Source: Bacillus cereus G9842 (lineage in GTDB: Bacteria > Bacillota > Bacilli > Bacillales > Bacillaceae_G). From it: a stretch of 64,000 nt of DNA. The notes under the pieces were generated by a model. The model saw nothing but the letters and a program-made list of their open reading frames with translations, made no database searches and had not been told where the DNA came from. The stretch spans positions 3,324,001 to 3,388,000 of the forward strand of contig NC_011772.1 in assembly GCF_000021305.1 (NCBI RefSeq), given 5' to 3'. Every line of letters begins with the position of its first letter. Positions within the stretch are counted from its first letter, which is position 1. Shown in pieces: positions 44,264 through 53,526 of this stretch. The position numbers and the translations under genes are program-made.

Positions 44264-46051
44264 ATGACAGAACTTAAAGATCGATTACAAGTAGCTGATA
44301 TAGAAAAATGGGATTTAACAGACATTTACCATACAATTGAAGATTGGGAAAGTGATTTTCATAAAATTGAAGTATTAACGAAGGAATTACACGAGTTTAA
44401 TGGCAATATTCACGATGGCAATAGTTTATTAGCTTATTTAACGAAGAGTGAAGAAATTTCTAGCATAATATCTTTAATGTTCGCTTATGCACGATTACAA
44501 TCTGACCTTGATACACGCGATACTGACGCGCAATCTCTTGTCGATAAAGTATCACAATTACACGTGAAAGTAAGTGCAGCTAAATCTTTCTTTTCCCCCT
44601 TCTTACTTAGCATAGACGAAAGCACATTACATTCTTACATAGAAGAAACAGAAGGCTTACAATATTATAAAGAAGACTTATTTGAATTATATCGTTATAA
44701 AAAACACGTATTGAATAAGGACCAAGAAGCAATTTTATCACAGATGGGTGAAGCTCTTTCTTCTCCACAGCACACATTTGGTATGTTAAACAATGCAGAT
44801 ATATTATTTGGTGAAGTGACGACTGACGATGGAGAAAAAGTGAACTTAACACGCGGAATGTATGCAAAGTTAATAGAAGATACGAATCGTGAAAAGCGTA
44901 AAGAAGCTTATAAAGCATATTACAAACCATATGTTCAGTTAAAGAATTCCATCGCATCTACTTTATCCGCTGCTATTAAAAATAATGTTACTGTTTCGAA
45001 GCTAAGAAACTATCCATCAGCGCTAGAGAAATCATTATTTGGCGATATGGTTCCGAAAGAAGTATATGAAAACCTTATTGATACAACGAAAAAAAACATT
45101 CAAACATTACATACATACAATGAAATTCGAAAAGAAAAATTAAACGTAGATAAACTAAGACAATACGACTTAGGCATCGATTTAGTAGAAGGTGCAAAAC
45201 AAGACATCCCATATAGTGAAGCATTTGACATTATGATTGCATCACTAGCTCCTTTAGGAGAAGAATATATTGAGACATTAAAAAGTTTTAAAGATAAACG
45301 ATATATAGACGTAAGAGAAACACCAGGAAAACGTTCTGGTGCTTATAACTTTGGTGTATACGGTGTTCATCCTTTCATTCTTTTAAATCATCACGATGAT
45401 TTAAATAGCCTGTTCACTCTTACTCATGAATGCGGGCACGGTATGCATACGCACTATTCACATGGATACCAACCAAGAATTTCTGCACATTATTCTATCT
45501 TTGTGGCAGAAGTCGCTTCTACAGTAAATGAAGTGTTATTAATTCACTATTTATTAAAAGAAGCAAAAGAAACGAACGTGCGTAACCATTTAGTTAACCA
45601 TTTTATTGAGAAATTTAAAGGTACTTTCTTTACACAAATCATGTTTGCAGAATTTGAAAAAATCACACATGAAATGGCTGAGCAAGGTAAACCATTAAAT
45701 GCCCAAGTCTTCAGTGAAATTTATGAAAAGCTATTTAAAGAATATAACGGTGATTCACTTGTATTTGATGAAGAAGTAAAATACGGATGGGCTAGAATCC
45801 CTCATTTCTATCGCCCGTTTTACGTATACAAATATGCAACTGGATTCGCATCTGCCATTCAAATCGCTGATAAACTATTAAGCGGCGATCCAAATGCTCA
45901 AAAACATTATATTGAATTCCTTAAAGGCGGAAGTTCTGACTATCCACTAAACTTATTGAAAAAAGCTGGTGTTGATTTAACTACGCCAGAACCGATTGAA
46001 AGTGCATTGAAACAATTCACTCAACTTGTTGAGGAGTTTTCAGCATTATAA
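44264..46051 (+). CDS. pepF: Oligoendopeptidase F, M3B family
   Basis: 595 residues. The zinc motif HExxH-like THECGHGMHTHYS (His-Glu-x-x-His, about 402-414) and the downstream Glu in FVAEVASTVNEVLL are those of M3B oligopeptidases, which cut short peptides in the cytosol. The final block PHFYRPFYVYKYATGFASA is standard for PepF. The ATG at 44264 follows AAAGGAAATG; the longer frame from 44243 is less likely. Single-gene unit with a palindromic terminator. Confidence 0.93.
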   Translation: MTELKDRLQVADIEKWDLTDIYHTIEDWESDFHKIEVLTKELHEFNGNIHDGNSLLAYLTKSEEISSIISLMFAYARLQSDLDTRDTDAQSLVDKVSQLHVKVSAAKSFFSPFLLSIDESTLHSYIEETEGLQYYKEDLFELYRYKKHVLNKDQEAILSQMGEALSSPQHTFGMLNNADILFGEVTTDDGEKVNLTRGMYAKLIEDTNREKRKEAYKAYYKPYVQLKNSIASTLSAAIKNNVTVSKLRNYPSALEKSLFGDMVPKEVYENLIDTTKKNIQTLHTYNEIRKEKLNVDKLRQYDLGIDLVEGAKQDIPYSEAFDIMIASLAPLGEEYIETLKSFKDKRYIDVRETPGKRSGAYNFGVYGVHPFILLNHHDDLNSLFTLTHECGHGMHTHYSHGYQPRISAHYSIFVAEVASTVNEVLLIHYLLKEAKETNVRNHLVNHFIEKFKGTFFTQIMFAEFEKITHEMAEQGKPLNAQVFSEIYEKLFKEYNGDSLVFDEEVKYGWARIPHFYRPFYVYKYATGFASAIQIADKLLSGDPNAQKHYIEFLKGGSSDYPLNLLKKAGVDLTTPEPIESALKQFTQLVEEFSAL

Positions 46052-46084
46052 AAAGCATGCAGAGTATATACTCTGCATGCTTTT
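46051..46084. terminator. Bidirectional terminator, 34-bp palindrome
   Basis: AAAAGCATGCAGAGTA pairs perfectly with TACTCTGCATGCTTTT. It overlaps the pepF stop and serves the convergent agmatine deiminase gene. Confidence 0.93.
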
Positions 46085-46099
46085 TTCATTTCGGTTACT

Positions 46100-47146
46100 T
46101 TATGCTAAATGTTGCTGCGTCACACAGTGAATCATGCCACCATACGCAAACAGCTCATTTACATAAATGCCGACAATTCTTCTTCCCGGAAACTGCCCTT
46201 CAATAATTTGAAGCGCTAACTTGTCATGCTCATCGCCATATATAGGAACCAATACAACCTCATTTCCAATATAAAAGTTTAAATATGAGCCCTTACAATC
46301 TGCTTCTTTTACAGCTTTTCTTGTCACCGGTACTGGTATAAGCTGAAATGGTTTTCCATCTATATTTCTTGCTTGTCTCAATTCTTGATAATGCTTTTCG
46401 TACGCCTCCAAAAGGTAGGATTCACTCTCCCCGAAAGGATCATATTCATAAAGAATTGTATTTTCATTTACAAAACGTGCTGCGCCATCAATATGGTAAT
46501 CCGTATCTTCATCATAATTATCCTCACCACGAATACCAGTTATCCATATAAAATTCGTTACCCCCAAATACTTCGTTAACTCCATTTCAATCTCTTCCTG
46601 ACTTAGTGTAGGGTTTCGATTTTCATTTATAATAGAAGTTTTTGCCGCCATTAAGGTTCCATTTCCGTTTATCTCTATTCCTCCACCTTCTAGACAGACA
46701 CTAGATTTAACTTTTGGAATACTATACATCTCACTTATTTTTGCCGGAATAACAGCATCATTTTCATACGGATATTTATCTCCCCAACCATTAAAAACCC
46801 AGTGTGTTAAGCAGAGATTGCCTTCCTTATCTTTTACAAAGATCGGTCCATTATCTCTTATCCACACATCATCCGTCTCTTGAACTAAGAAATCAATTTT
46901 ATCCATATCCACTTTCGCTTCCATTAACTTCGATTGGACATGTACTTTTTCTTCCTCATCATATACAACAATATGCACAATTTCTCCGTAATGAAGCTCC
47001 TTTGCCATCGTTACCCAAATATCATCTAGCTTAGCTCTGTAACCTTCACCTCTATGAGCTTTATCATGAGGCCATTGCAGCCATGTACCTTCATGTTTCT
47101 CCCATTCCGCAGGCATATAAAACAAACTATTTTCTATATTTCTCAT
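46100..47146 (-). CDS. Agmatine deiminase family protein, cytosolic
   Basis: 348 residues of the agmatine/peptidyl-arginine deiminase family (PF04371), which hydrolyse agmatine to N-carbamoylputrescine. WEKHEGTWLQWPH (about 15), ETDDVWIRDNGPIF (about 90), DYHIDGAARF (about 217) and the nucleophile GGMIHCVTQQ (about 335) are all present. No signal peptide. GGGGTGAACACG precedes the ATG. No carbamoylputrescine amidase gene is next to it, so the pathway partner is elsewhere or the substrate differs. Confidence 0.88.
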   Translation of the reverse strand: MRNIENSLFYMPAEWEKHEGTWLQWPHDKAHRGEGYRAKLDDIWVTMAKELHYGEIVHIVVYDEEEKVHVQSKLMEAKVDMDKIDFLVQETDDVWIRDNGPIFVKDKEGNLCLTHWVFNGWGDKYPYENDAVIPAKISEMYSIPKVKSSVCLEGGGIEINGNGTLMAAKTSIINENRNPTLSQEEIEMELTKYLGVTNFIWITGIRGEDNYDEDTDYHIDGAARFVNENTILYEYDPFGESESYLLEAYEKHYQELRQARNIDGKPFQLIPVPVTRKAVKEADCKGSYLNFYIGNEVVLVPIYGDEHDKLALQIIEGQFPGRRIVGIYVNELFAYGGMIHCVTQQHLA

Positions 47147-47294
47147 ACGTGTTCACCCCTTATATGAATGTACGTACAGTCTATACTTTGACATCGTGTT
47201 AAGGTCAACAGGAATATCTTCATTTACTTGTAGCAACTTTATAAGGTGACTCTTTATTTCGCCTTTTTATTATGATAAATTGCTTTCGTACATA

Positions 47295-47333
47295 GAATAA
47301 GGATTGACATAATATTAATGTCAATCCTTATTC
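47295..47333 (-). terminator. Terminator of the MerR gene
   Basis: GAATAAGGATTGACAT pairs perfectly with ATGTCAATCCTTATTC; it directly follows the MerR stop. Confidence 0.85.
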
Positions 47334-48155
47334 TCATTCTATTTTCGTAACTAAAAAACAAATTTGTGTCACATACTCTTCTGCTAAACAATCACATTCA
47401 GGCCCCTTTATATAAACCTCATATGGCGAATTAACTATTACACACCCATTTTTTTCAACCCATTCTTCTAACGCTATATAAGCGTAACCAATATAGTCGT
47501 AACTTCCATAATGCATAGTAGTAACGATTTGATGTGGACTTAGTTTTTTCATTTCATACTCTTGTGCTACGTCTTCATCATTCCCCTGCATAACCGGGAT
47601 TCTTAATTCAATATCACTGTTACTTGGAATATATTCTTCATCATAAAAGACTGCAGATGGTGAACCGACTATTTGAAAATTATTTTTTTGTACCTCTTCA
47701 TATAAGTCATAAAAATAATCATCCATATCATCCATATCTATTTTTACTCTTTGAATAATTATCGTTACTTCATTCCTCATTCCCATTAATATATCGTAAT
47801 TTCTATGACGAGCAGTATTTAGACTACTATTCACCTTTACCATTTCATTCATTTCTGAAATAACCTGTAAATTTTGCTTCACTTCCTGAGACAACTCGAT
47901 AATTTGTGATTGTATATGTTGAACAAACGAATCTTGATCCGATGACTGCAAAACAATTTTAATTTTTGGAAGAGGAAATTTATACTCCCTTAGCTTTTTG
48001 ATTTTCAACGCTACTTCCAGCTGTCCTTGTTCATAATACCTATACCCATTAACCGGATTCACATATGCCGGTTTTAATATCTCCTCTTTGTCATAATGTC
48101 TTAACATCCGCGTACTCATTTTACAAATCCGAGAAAACTCAGCGATGGTATACAT
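47334..48155 (-). CDS. MerR family regulator with GyrI-like domain
   Basis: 273 residues. An N-terminal MerR winged helix (MYTIAEFSRICKMSTRMLRH), VNPVNGYRYYEQGQLE and a linker helix (about 75-105) lead to a C-terminal GyrI/AraC-binding-like domain (about 125-273) of the BmrR type, which binds small drugs. AAGGAG lies 7 bases before the ATG at 48155. The gene follows the second agmatine-deiminase-like gene by 42 bases and probably shares its transcript, hinting that the ligand concerns that enzyme's substrate. Confidence 0.87.
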   Translation of the reverse strand: MYTIAEFSRICKMSTRMLRHYDKEEILKPAYVNPVNGYRYYEQGQLEVALKIKKLREYKFPLPKIKIVLQSSDQDSFVQHIQSQIIELSQEVKQNLQVISEMNEMVKVNSSLNTARHRNYDILMGMRNEVTIIIQRVKIDMDDMDDYFYDLYEEVQKNNFQIVGSPSAVFYDEEYIPSNSDIELRIPVMQGNDEDVAQEYEMKKLSPHQIVTTMHYGSYDYIGYAYIALEEWVEKNGCVIVNSPYEVYIKGPECDCLAEEYVTQICFLVTKIE

Positions 48156-48197
48156 ATCAATACTCCTTGAATACATTTTCTTTTCATTACTTATTTA

Positions 48198-49175
48198 TTA
48201 AAACCAATCAAAAATCTTCTTCATTGAAAAATCTTCATTCTGATTTTTCAATCTTCTTATTTTCGAAGGTAACAAATGACTTGGACAATACCACGTTAAA
48301 CAATTCATCGCGCCTCCCATTGTTGATATTTCTCCTACATGAATTTGAATAACTTGTTTCTCCGTATACTGTTGAATATATCGTAAAACTTCCTCGTCTT
48401 TAGCTAGTCCAAACTTAGGAACATACAGAGCATCACATGATTCTAACATATTTATATACAATCCTTTTGCCGATGCTATCTCTTGATCATATTGTCCTTT
48501 CTCTGTATACGATGAAGGAACAACTATAAATGCAGCTTCTGGCATTTGTTCTTGAATAATCTCTTGAACACTATATCTAAATTCATGATCCCCTAAAAAA
48601 TCACTAATAAACATTGTATGTTCATCAATAAATTTAACCATTCCGTCTGCGTGTGCTAGTACATCCCCTTCTTCAGCAGGAATAATAATAACTCGGCTCA
48701 CATCTAAATCCCATTCTAACTGCTCAATAATTTCCTCTTCTGTCCAATCATCGTTATCATCAAATATGCGTTCTGTTAATATTACAGTATCTTTTTTATT
48801 CCAAATAAGATTACCACCATCTAATATTAATGGAGATTTTACATATTCAAAGTCATTCTTTTTCAACCATTTATTAAATTGTTGATCTAAATATCGCCCT
48901 TGATCATCTGGCAAATAATTTGGTCGATATTTAAATTTAACTAGATGATTTGTGGCAACCGGTGCAACATCTCTTAGCCAAATATCATCATACTCAAAAC
49001 AGCTCGTATGAAAGTCTTGTTCTTCAACAGATAAAGATATAAGTTGATCTGCCATTGATTTCTTTTCATTTAAACATTCATTAAAGTAAATCAAGTCTTC
49101 ATAAAATGGTTGATAATATTCATTCGATTCGTCTGGTATTGCAGTAAAAATAATCCCATTATGTTTTTGTTCCAT
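48198..49175 (-). CDS. Agmatine deiminase family protein, divergent paralogue
   Basis: 325 residues. The family blocks are recognisable but shifted: FEYDDIWLRDVAPVATNH (about 61), LILDGGNLIWN, VLAHADGMVKFID (about 172-184) and the nucleophile GGAMNCLTWYCPS (about 288-300). It lacks the WLQWPH opening and differs from the other two copies in most of its length, so its substrate may not be agmatine. AATATGG starts the frame; GCGAGGTAAATAAT lies upstream. Probably co-transcribed with merR. Confidence 0.8.
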   Translation of the reverse strand: MEQKHNGIIFTAIPDESNEYYQPFYEDLIYFNECLNEKKSMADQLISLSVEEQDFHTSCFEYDDIWLRDVAPVATNHLVKFKYRPNYLPDDQGRYLDQQFNKWLKKNDFEYVKSPLILDGGNLIWNKKDTVILTERIFDDNDDWTEEEIIEQLEWDLDVSRVIIIPAEEGDVLAHADGMVKFIDEHTMFISDFLGDHEFRYSVQEIIQEQMPEAAFIVVPSSYTEKGQYDQEIASAKGLYINMLESCDALYVPKFGLAKDEEVLRYIQQYTEKQVIQIHVGEISTMGGAMNCLTWYCPSHLLPSKIRRLKNQNEDFSMKKIFDWF

Positions 49176-49406
49176 ATTATTTACCTCGCTTTTTAATAGT
49201 AGTTACATAACTGATTTCACAAAGCCAACTATTCCTCAATTCATTTCTCTTTTCATTACAACTCATGAACCGCGTATATTTCATGAATGGATTATAGCAT
49301 GGAGAAATATTATATATTTATATAAAAAATATAAAGCTGACGTTAAGCCTTAAATTGACTCTTGACAAGTTTTTTAAATAACCTATTTTAAAACAACAAT
49401 AAATGA

Positions 49407-49600
49407 TTAAATGATTTTTTTATCACGATTCAAACCCATTACTTCTAATAGATCGTTTTGATTATATAAATTCACTAAATGCGCTTCTACTCCTATACAA
49501 ATTCCTTCTAGCGGAAGATCATTTGGATCCTGACCAAAGGGATCTTCAATTTCAACCCCTATTGCTTCAATACCTATGAATGCAAAACTTATAAATGTAA
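49407..49600 (-). pseudogene. Bestrophin-family channel, C-terminal relic
   Basis: Minus-strand reading gives FTFISFAFIGIEAIGVEIED then PFGQDPNDLPLEGICIGV, and ends MGLNRDKKII. The block IEDPFGxDPNDLPL is the calcium/chloride channel signature of the bestrophin (YneE/UPF0187) family. Only about 64 of some 300 residues remain; a stop lies just upstream in this frame and no start exists. It is the 3' end of a lost gene, in the gap between a deiminase gene and psiE. Confidence 0.72.
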
Positions 49601-49671
49601 ACTATTTTGATTATTGTAATGAACCATATTTACAAAAACCTCTTTCTCTATTAACCTTTTATTCTTTTAAA

Positions 49672-49746
49672 TCACGAAAGTATACAATTAAATAATAGAA
49701 TCATAAACCCTATCATTATGAGGCTGGTTAAGATTATTTCTTTCAA
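49672..49746 (-). CDS. 24-residue hydrophobic peptide ORF
   Basis: TTG-started frame MKEIILTSLIMIGFMILLFN plus four residues. AAAGGAG lies 8 bases upstream, a strong ribosome-binding site. The whole product is a single membrane helix with a short charged start. It lies directly upstream of the bestrophin relic. It could be a small membrane peptide or the remaining start of a broken gene. Confidence 0.35.
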   Translation of the reverse strand: MKEIILTSLIMIGFMILLFNCILS

Positions 49747-49808
49747 TACCGTTACTCCTTTTTTGCAAAAAGATAAAATATCTTATTTAATTCAACAACA
49801 AATGTTCA

Positions 49809-50231
49809 CTATTCTAAATCCCGACGCATCATTTTAGAATTCGCAATGAACAACGCACTAATTAATACAAAGATTGCACAGGCATATAACAATAAATCTA
49901 ACGGACTATCGTGATCTATAATGATGAGACGCACAATAGCTGTTATACCTATATATATAAAATATCGTAATGGAAAATGAAAATTCATTTGAAAATACTT
50001 TATAATCATTACGATGAATTCAAAGTACAAAAAGAATACGACGATACTATCAATTAAATGATAACTAGATTCATTACCATCCAATTTCAGTTCTTGTATA
50101 AACTGAATGACTTCTTTCATAAGAAATACACTTAGAACAACCCCTAAGCAAATTAAAGCTACATTTAAAATGTACTGTAAAACGATAGGGAAATACGAAA
50201 ACACTATTTTAAAATTCTTTAACACAAACAT
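49809..50231 (-). CDS. psiE: PsiE family phosphate-starvation-inducible membrane protein
   Basis: 140 residues with four membrane helices (about 16-37, 60-80, 87-107, 112-130). FFLYFEFIVMIIKYFQMNFHFPLRYFIYIGITAIVRLIII is the PsiE region in two parts, with the conserved FPLRYFIYIGITAIVR core. AAAGGAGAAAA precedes the ATG. In E. coli psiE is induced by phosphate starvation; control here is not visible. Function unknown. Confidence 0.85.
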   Translation of the reverse strand: MFVLKNFKIVFSYFPIVLQYILNVALICLGVVLSVFLMKEVIQFIQELKLDGNESSYHLIDSIVVFFLYFEFIVMIIKYFQMNFHFPLRYFIYIGITAIVRLIIIDHDSPLDLLLYACAIFVLISALFIANSKMMRRDLE

Positions 50232-50325
50232 TTTTCTCCTTTACCATATAAAACGAAAAGCGAACATACACTACAATTCAATTATCATTATATTTAATTT
50301 TTATTTTTACAAATAATAAGGAACG

Positions 50326-50361
50326 ACAAAATAGGTAAAGATAAGATTTCACCTATTTTGT
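50326..50361 (-). terminator. Terminator of the lipoprotein deiminase gene
   Basis: ACAAAATAGGT pairs perfectly with ACCTATTTTGT, 32 bases after the stop at 50393. Confidence 0.8.
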
Positions 50362-50392
50362 CTATATAGCAGCACAACGAAATTACAATTAA

Positions 50393-51550
50393 TTACTTCA
50401 ATGCAATTGGTTGTTGTTGTGTCACACAATGAATCATGCCACCATTTTTATAAAGCTCTCTCACATCAATGCCAACTACTTTACGATCCGGGTATAACTT
50501 CTGAATCGTATCGTTTGCGATTTTATCATTCGGATCATTATAATTAGGCACTAATACAACTGTATTCCCAATATAATAATTGATATACGATCCCTTATAA
50601 TCGAGAGTTTTTCCATTTTCTAAAGCAACTTTTTCTTTACTAAGCGGCAAGTATTCATACTTATATTTCTGTCCTGAAGCATTTTTGGCATCTAACAATG
50701 TATTCATATCTTTATTAGATAAACCCCATTCGGCTAGGTCATCTTCTTTCATCGTTACAATGGTAGAGTTATTATGGAATTTAGCAAATCCATCAATATG
50801 AAAGTCCGTAATATCTAAATTAGGTACTCCGTCTAACCAAATAAAGTTTGATACCCCAAGGTCACTTATATATTTTTCAATTTCCTTTTCTGATAAATTA
50901 GGATTTCTATTTTTATTCGTTACTGCACTTCGAGTTAATAAAGCAGTTCCATTGCTGTCTAACTCAATTGCACCACCTTCAAGGACAAATTTCCCCCAAT
51001 CAATTCTTTCAATTCCTGATTGTTTACTGACATTCTCTCGTATTCGAGCATCATTTTTGTAAGGCGTTTTCTTTCCCCATCCATTAAATGCCGGGTCTAA
51101 TATTTTTAAATTTTTATTATTGTCATAAACAAAAATCGGTCCACTATCTCTTGCCCATACATCATCAGTAGGCGCGATAAAGAAATCAATCTTCTCCATA
51201 TTTAACCCTTCATCTGTTAAAAGCTTATTGATTCTCTTCTTTTCTTCCTGGTCATATGCAACAATGTGGACTTTCTCTCCCTCAGTTAAAGCACTTGCCA
51301 TCTTAACCCAAATAGGTTCAACTTCCTGCTTATACTCTTCACCATATGTGTATTCATGTGGCCATTGCAGCCATGTACCTTCATGTTTATCTTTTTCATC
51401 TGGCATCGTATATTTCCCAGCATTTTTCTGTACCTCTACTTTTTCTCCTTCTTTCCCTTTAACATTTTCATTGTTACCCTCAAAAGAGCATCCACTAATA
51501 ATCGTTGTAGATAATGTAGCTATTAAACAAAACTTTATTACTTTTTTCAT
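50393..51550 (-). CDS. Agmatine deiminase family lipoprotein
   Basis: 385 residues. A lipoprotein signal peptide (KFCLIATLSTTIISGC, Cys about 21) is followed by a charged linker and a full agmatine deiminase domain: DKHEGTWLQWPHEY, PTDDVWARDSGPIF, TDFHIDGFAKF and the nucleophile GGMIHCVTQQ near the end. AGGAGG before the ATG at 51550 fixes the start. Surface anchoring of this normally cytosolic enzyme is unusual and suggests use of external agmatine or peptide arginine. Confidence 0.87.
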   Translation of the reverse strand: MKKVIKFCLIATLSTTIISGCSFEGNNENVKGKEGEKVEVQKNAGKYTMPDEKDKHEGTWLQWPHEYTYGEEYKQEVEPIWVKMASALTEGEKVHIVAYDQEEKKRINKLLTDEGLNMEKIDFFIAPTDDVWARDSGPIFVYDNNKNLKILDPAFNGWGKKTPYKNDARIRENVSKQSGIERIDWGKFVLEGGAIELDSNGTALLTRSAVTNKNRNPNLSEKEIEKYISDLGVSNFIWLDGVPNLDITDFHIDGFAKFHNNSTIVTMKEDDLAEWGLSNKDMNTLLDAKNASGQKYKYEYLPLSKEKVALENGKTLDYKGSYINYYIGNTVVLVPNYNDPNDKIANDTIQKLYPDRKVVGIDVRELYKNGGMIHCVTQQQPIALK

Positions 51551-51754
51551 TTTTTCAACCTCCTGTTCTTGTCTCCAATAATGTAAAGCTTCACATAGTG
51601 TGAAGCTCAAGCTTTTTTATCAATGTAAAAATTACCAATTATTCTTTACATTACTTAGCATTTAACTACCTATTTTGGTTTATTCAAATGCCAATCACCT
51701 TTCTTACCTATTTATCCCGCTATTTGTGGGCAGTAAGTAAAACTTTACAAAATA

Positions 51755-51796
51755 AAAAAATCGGTATTGATAATTACATATCAATACCGATTTTTT
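51755..51796 (-). terminator. Bidirectional terminator
   Basis: AAAAAATCGGTATTGATA pairs perfectly with TATCAATACCGATTTTTT. Confidence 0.93.
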
Positions 51797-51800
51797 ATAA

Positions 51801-52928
51801 TTATTTTCCTTCTATTAAATCATTCGCCATTTTCCTAAATTCTTGATTAAATGCATCATTCATACCATTTTGGACGTTAGAAAATAATATGACAAACGTT
51901 CGTTTATCCCAGTTAAAATTATTAAAAGTGTTCCAGCCAGCTAATACACCGTGGTTATGATAATAATCTGGGTAAATATAGAAACTAAATCCATATTTTC
52001 TTGCAGGTGATGCAGAAAACATATCTGATACACTTTGTTTAGAAAGTAGTTTACCATCCATAATAGCTTCATCTAACTTTTTCATATCTTCAACAGTCGT
52101 ATACATTTCACCACAACCATACAGCCAGTTCATTTTTAAGCGAGGCGTGGCTATTAACTTATTATCTTTTTTCGTATACCCTTCTGCTAAGAAAATATCC
52201 TCTGGAAGTGTTGCGCCCATTCCAGATTCATGCATTTCAACAGGAGTCAAAATATTTTCTTTCACATATTCAGCAAGTGGTTTATTCGATATTTTTTCTA
52301 CAATATATGCAAGCACCATATAATTATAATCTGTATATTTCCATCCTGTCCCTGCTGGAAATTGTAACGTTTGTGCCCCAATCCACGTTACTAATTTTAA
52401 CCGTGATGCTGCGTCAACACTACCTTGTCCCTGTTCTGGTAATCCAGACGTATGTGTTAACAAATTTCGTAACGTAATGTTTTTATCTGCCGGAAACGAT
52501 GGGATATATTTATTTACATTGTCTTCAATGTTCAACTTCCCTTTTTCTTTTAGTTGCATAATAGATATTGCAACAACTGTTTTCGTAATAGACCCAATGC
52601 GATATTTCGTTCTTGGAGTTGTTAATACTTGATCTTTCACATTCGCATAACCGTACCCTTTTCGTAAAATGACATGATCTTTACTTGCTACAAGAACACT
52701 CCCATTAAATCCTTTATCTTTTAAGTACTGATCTAGTTTTCCAGCTGCAATTTCATAACGCTTTTTCGCATTCGCATCAACTTCCTGCTTAACATCTTTT
52801 TGCTTACTATTTACATTTAAAAATGCCTTTACATCATATTTTTTTCCTTTATTTGCATGTATTAGTGTAACAACACTTCCACAAAAAACAGCAAAAATAA
52901 AGAAAACGATTAACCATTTCTTTAACAT
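51801..52928 (-). CDS. Secreted/anchored serine hydrolase (beta-lactamase superfamily)
   Basis: 375 residues. An N-terminal membrane helix (KKWLIVFFIFAVFCGSVVTL) anchors or exports the protein. SxxK is GSITKTVVAI (about 112), the second motif YTDYNYMVLAYIVEK (about 199) and the third region HNHGVLAGWN. RNLLTHTSGLPEQG is the usual block after the active site. This is the penicillin-binding-protein-like class C group; D-amino-acid peptidase or esterase roles are possible. GAGGGTTCCTAGT precedes the ATG. Confidence 0.87.
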   Translation of the reverse strand: MLKKWLIVFFIFAVFCGSVVTLIHANKGKKYDVKAFLNVNSKQKDVKQEVDANAKKRYEIAAGKLDQYLKDKGFNGSVLVASKDHVILRKGYGYANVKDQVLTTPRTKYRIGSITKTVVAISIMQLKEKGKLNIEDNVNKYIPSFPADKNITLRNLLTHTSGLPEQGQGSVDAASRLKLVTWIGAQTLQFPAGTGWKYTDYNYMVLAYIVEKISNKPLAEYVKENILTPVEMHESGMGATLPEDIFLAEGYTKKDNKLIATPRLKMNWLYGCGEMYTTVEDMKKLDEAIMDGKLLSKQSVSDMFSASPARKYGFSFYIYPDYYHNHGVLAGWNTFNNFNWDKRTFVILFSNVQNGMNDAFNQEFRKMANDLIEGK

Positions 52929-53185
52929 ACTAGGAACCCTCTTTTATCTAGTTTCACTTAACGTACATCCATTCTATTTTATATCTTTTAATTATCAAGT
53001 ATATTATAATATTATTTAATATTCACTATGTTAAAACTAGATTCCTTTTTCTCATTTTCAATTTTGACTACTCTCTATTGTATTTCTTTCTAGCAAAATT
53101 TCCAACATACAATCGGATGCATTACACTATAATTTCAAATTCTTTTGTAACATTTGTTACATACTAAAAAGAATGGAGATGTAAT

Positions 53186-53416
53186 ATGAAAAACACCGAT
53201 AAACGCAACCGTTTAGATGATAAGATGTTTCATTATCGGATAACAAAAAACAACATGGTATTAATTGAATATTACGGAAAACAAATTATGATATTAAAAG
53301 GAAATGATGCTGAAAAATTTTTAAATAAAATAAATCATGCAAATAACGATAAAGAAAAACAGCTAATTATGGCTAAAATTACAGGTAATTTCAAAAGAGG
53401 TAATGAACGAAATTGA
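53186..53416 (+). CDS. Hypothetical protein, 76 residues
   Basis: Basic, soluble protein: MKNTDKRNRLDDKMFHYRIT followed by beta-like NMVLIEYYGKQIMILKGNDA and a helical tail. GGAGATG lies 7 bases before the ATG, and a terminator (53458-53487) follows. The pattern of a short beta hairpin plus helix is seen in many B. cereus small proteins; no family is recognised. Confidence 0.65.
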   Translation: MKNTDKRNRLDDKMFHYRITKNNMVLIEYYGKQIMILKGNDAEKFLNKINHANNDKEKQLIMAKITGNFKRGNERN

Positions 53417-53457
53417 AAACGAATCTCATTTACATTTTGATTATACAACAAATAAAA

Positions 53458-53487
53458 AAAGAAATGTCGCTCATTCAACATTTCTTT
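53458..53487. terminator. Terminator between convergent genes
   Basis: AAAGAAATGT pairs perfectly with ACATTTCTTT over a 10-base loop. Confidence 0.8.
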
Positions 53488-53526
53488 AGACTTTCTTCAC
53501 AAAAAATTTACATTGCTAACATTCCT

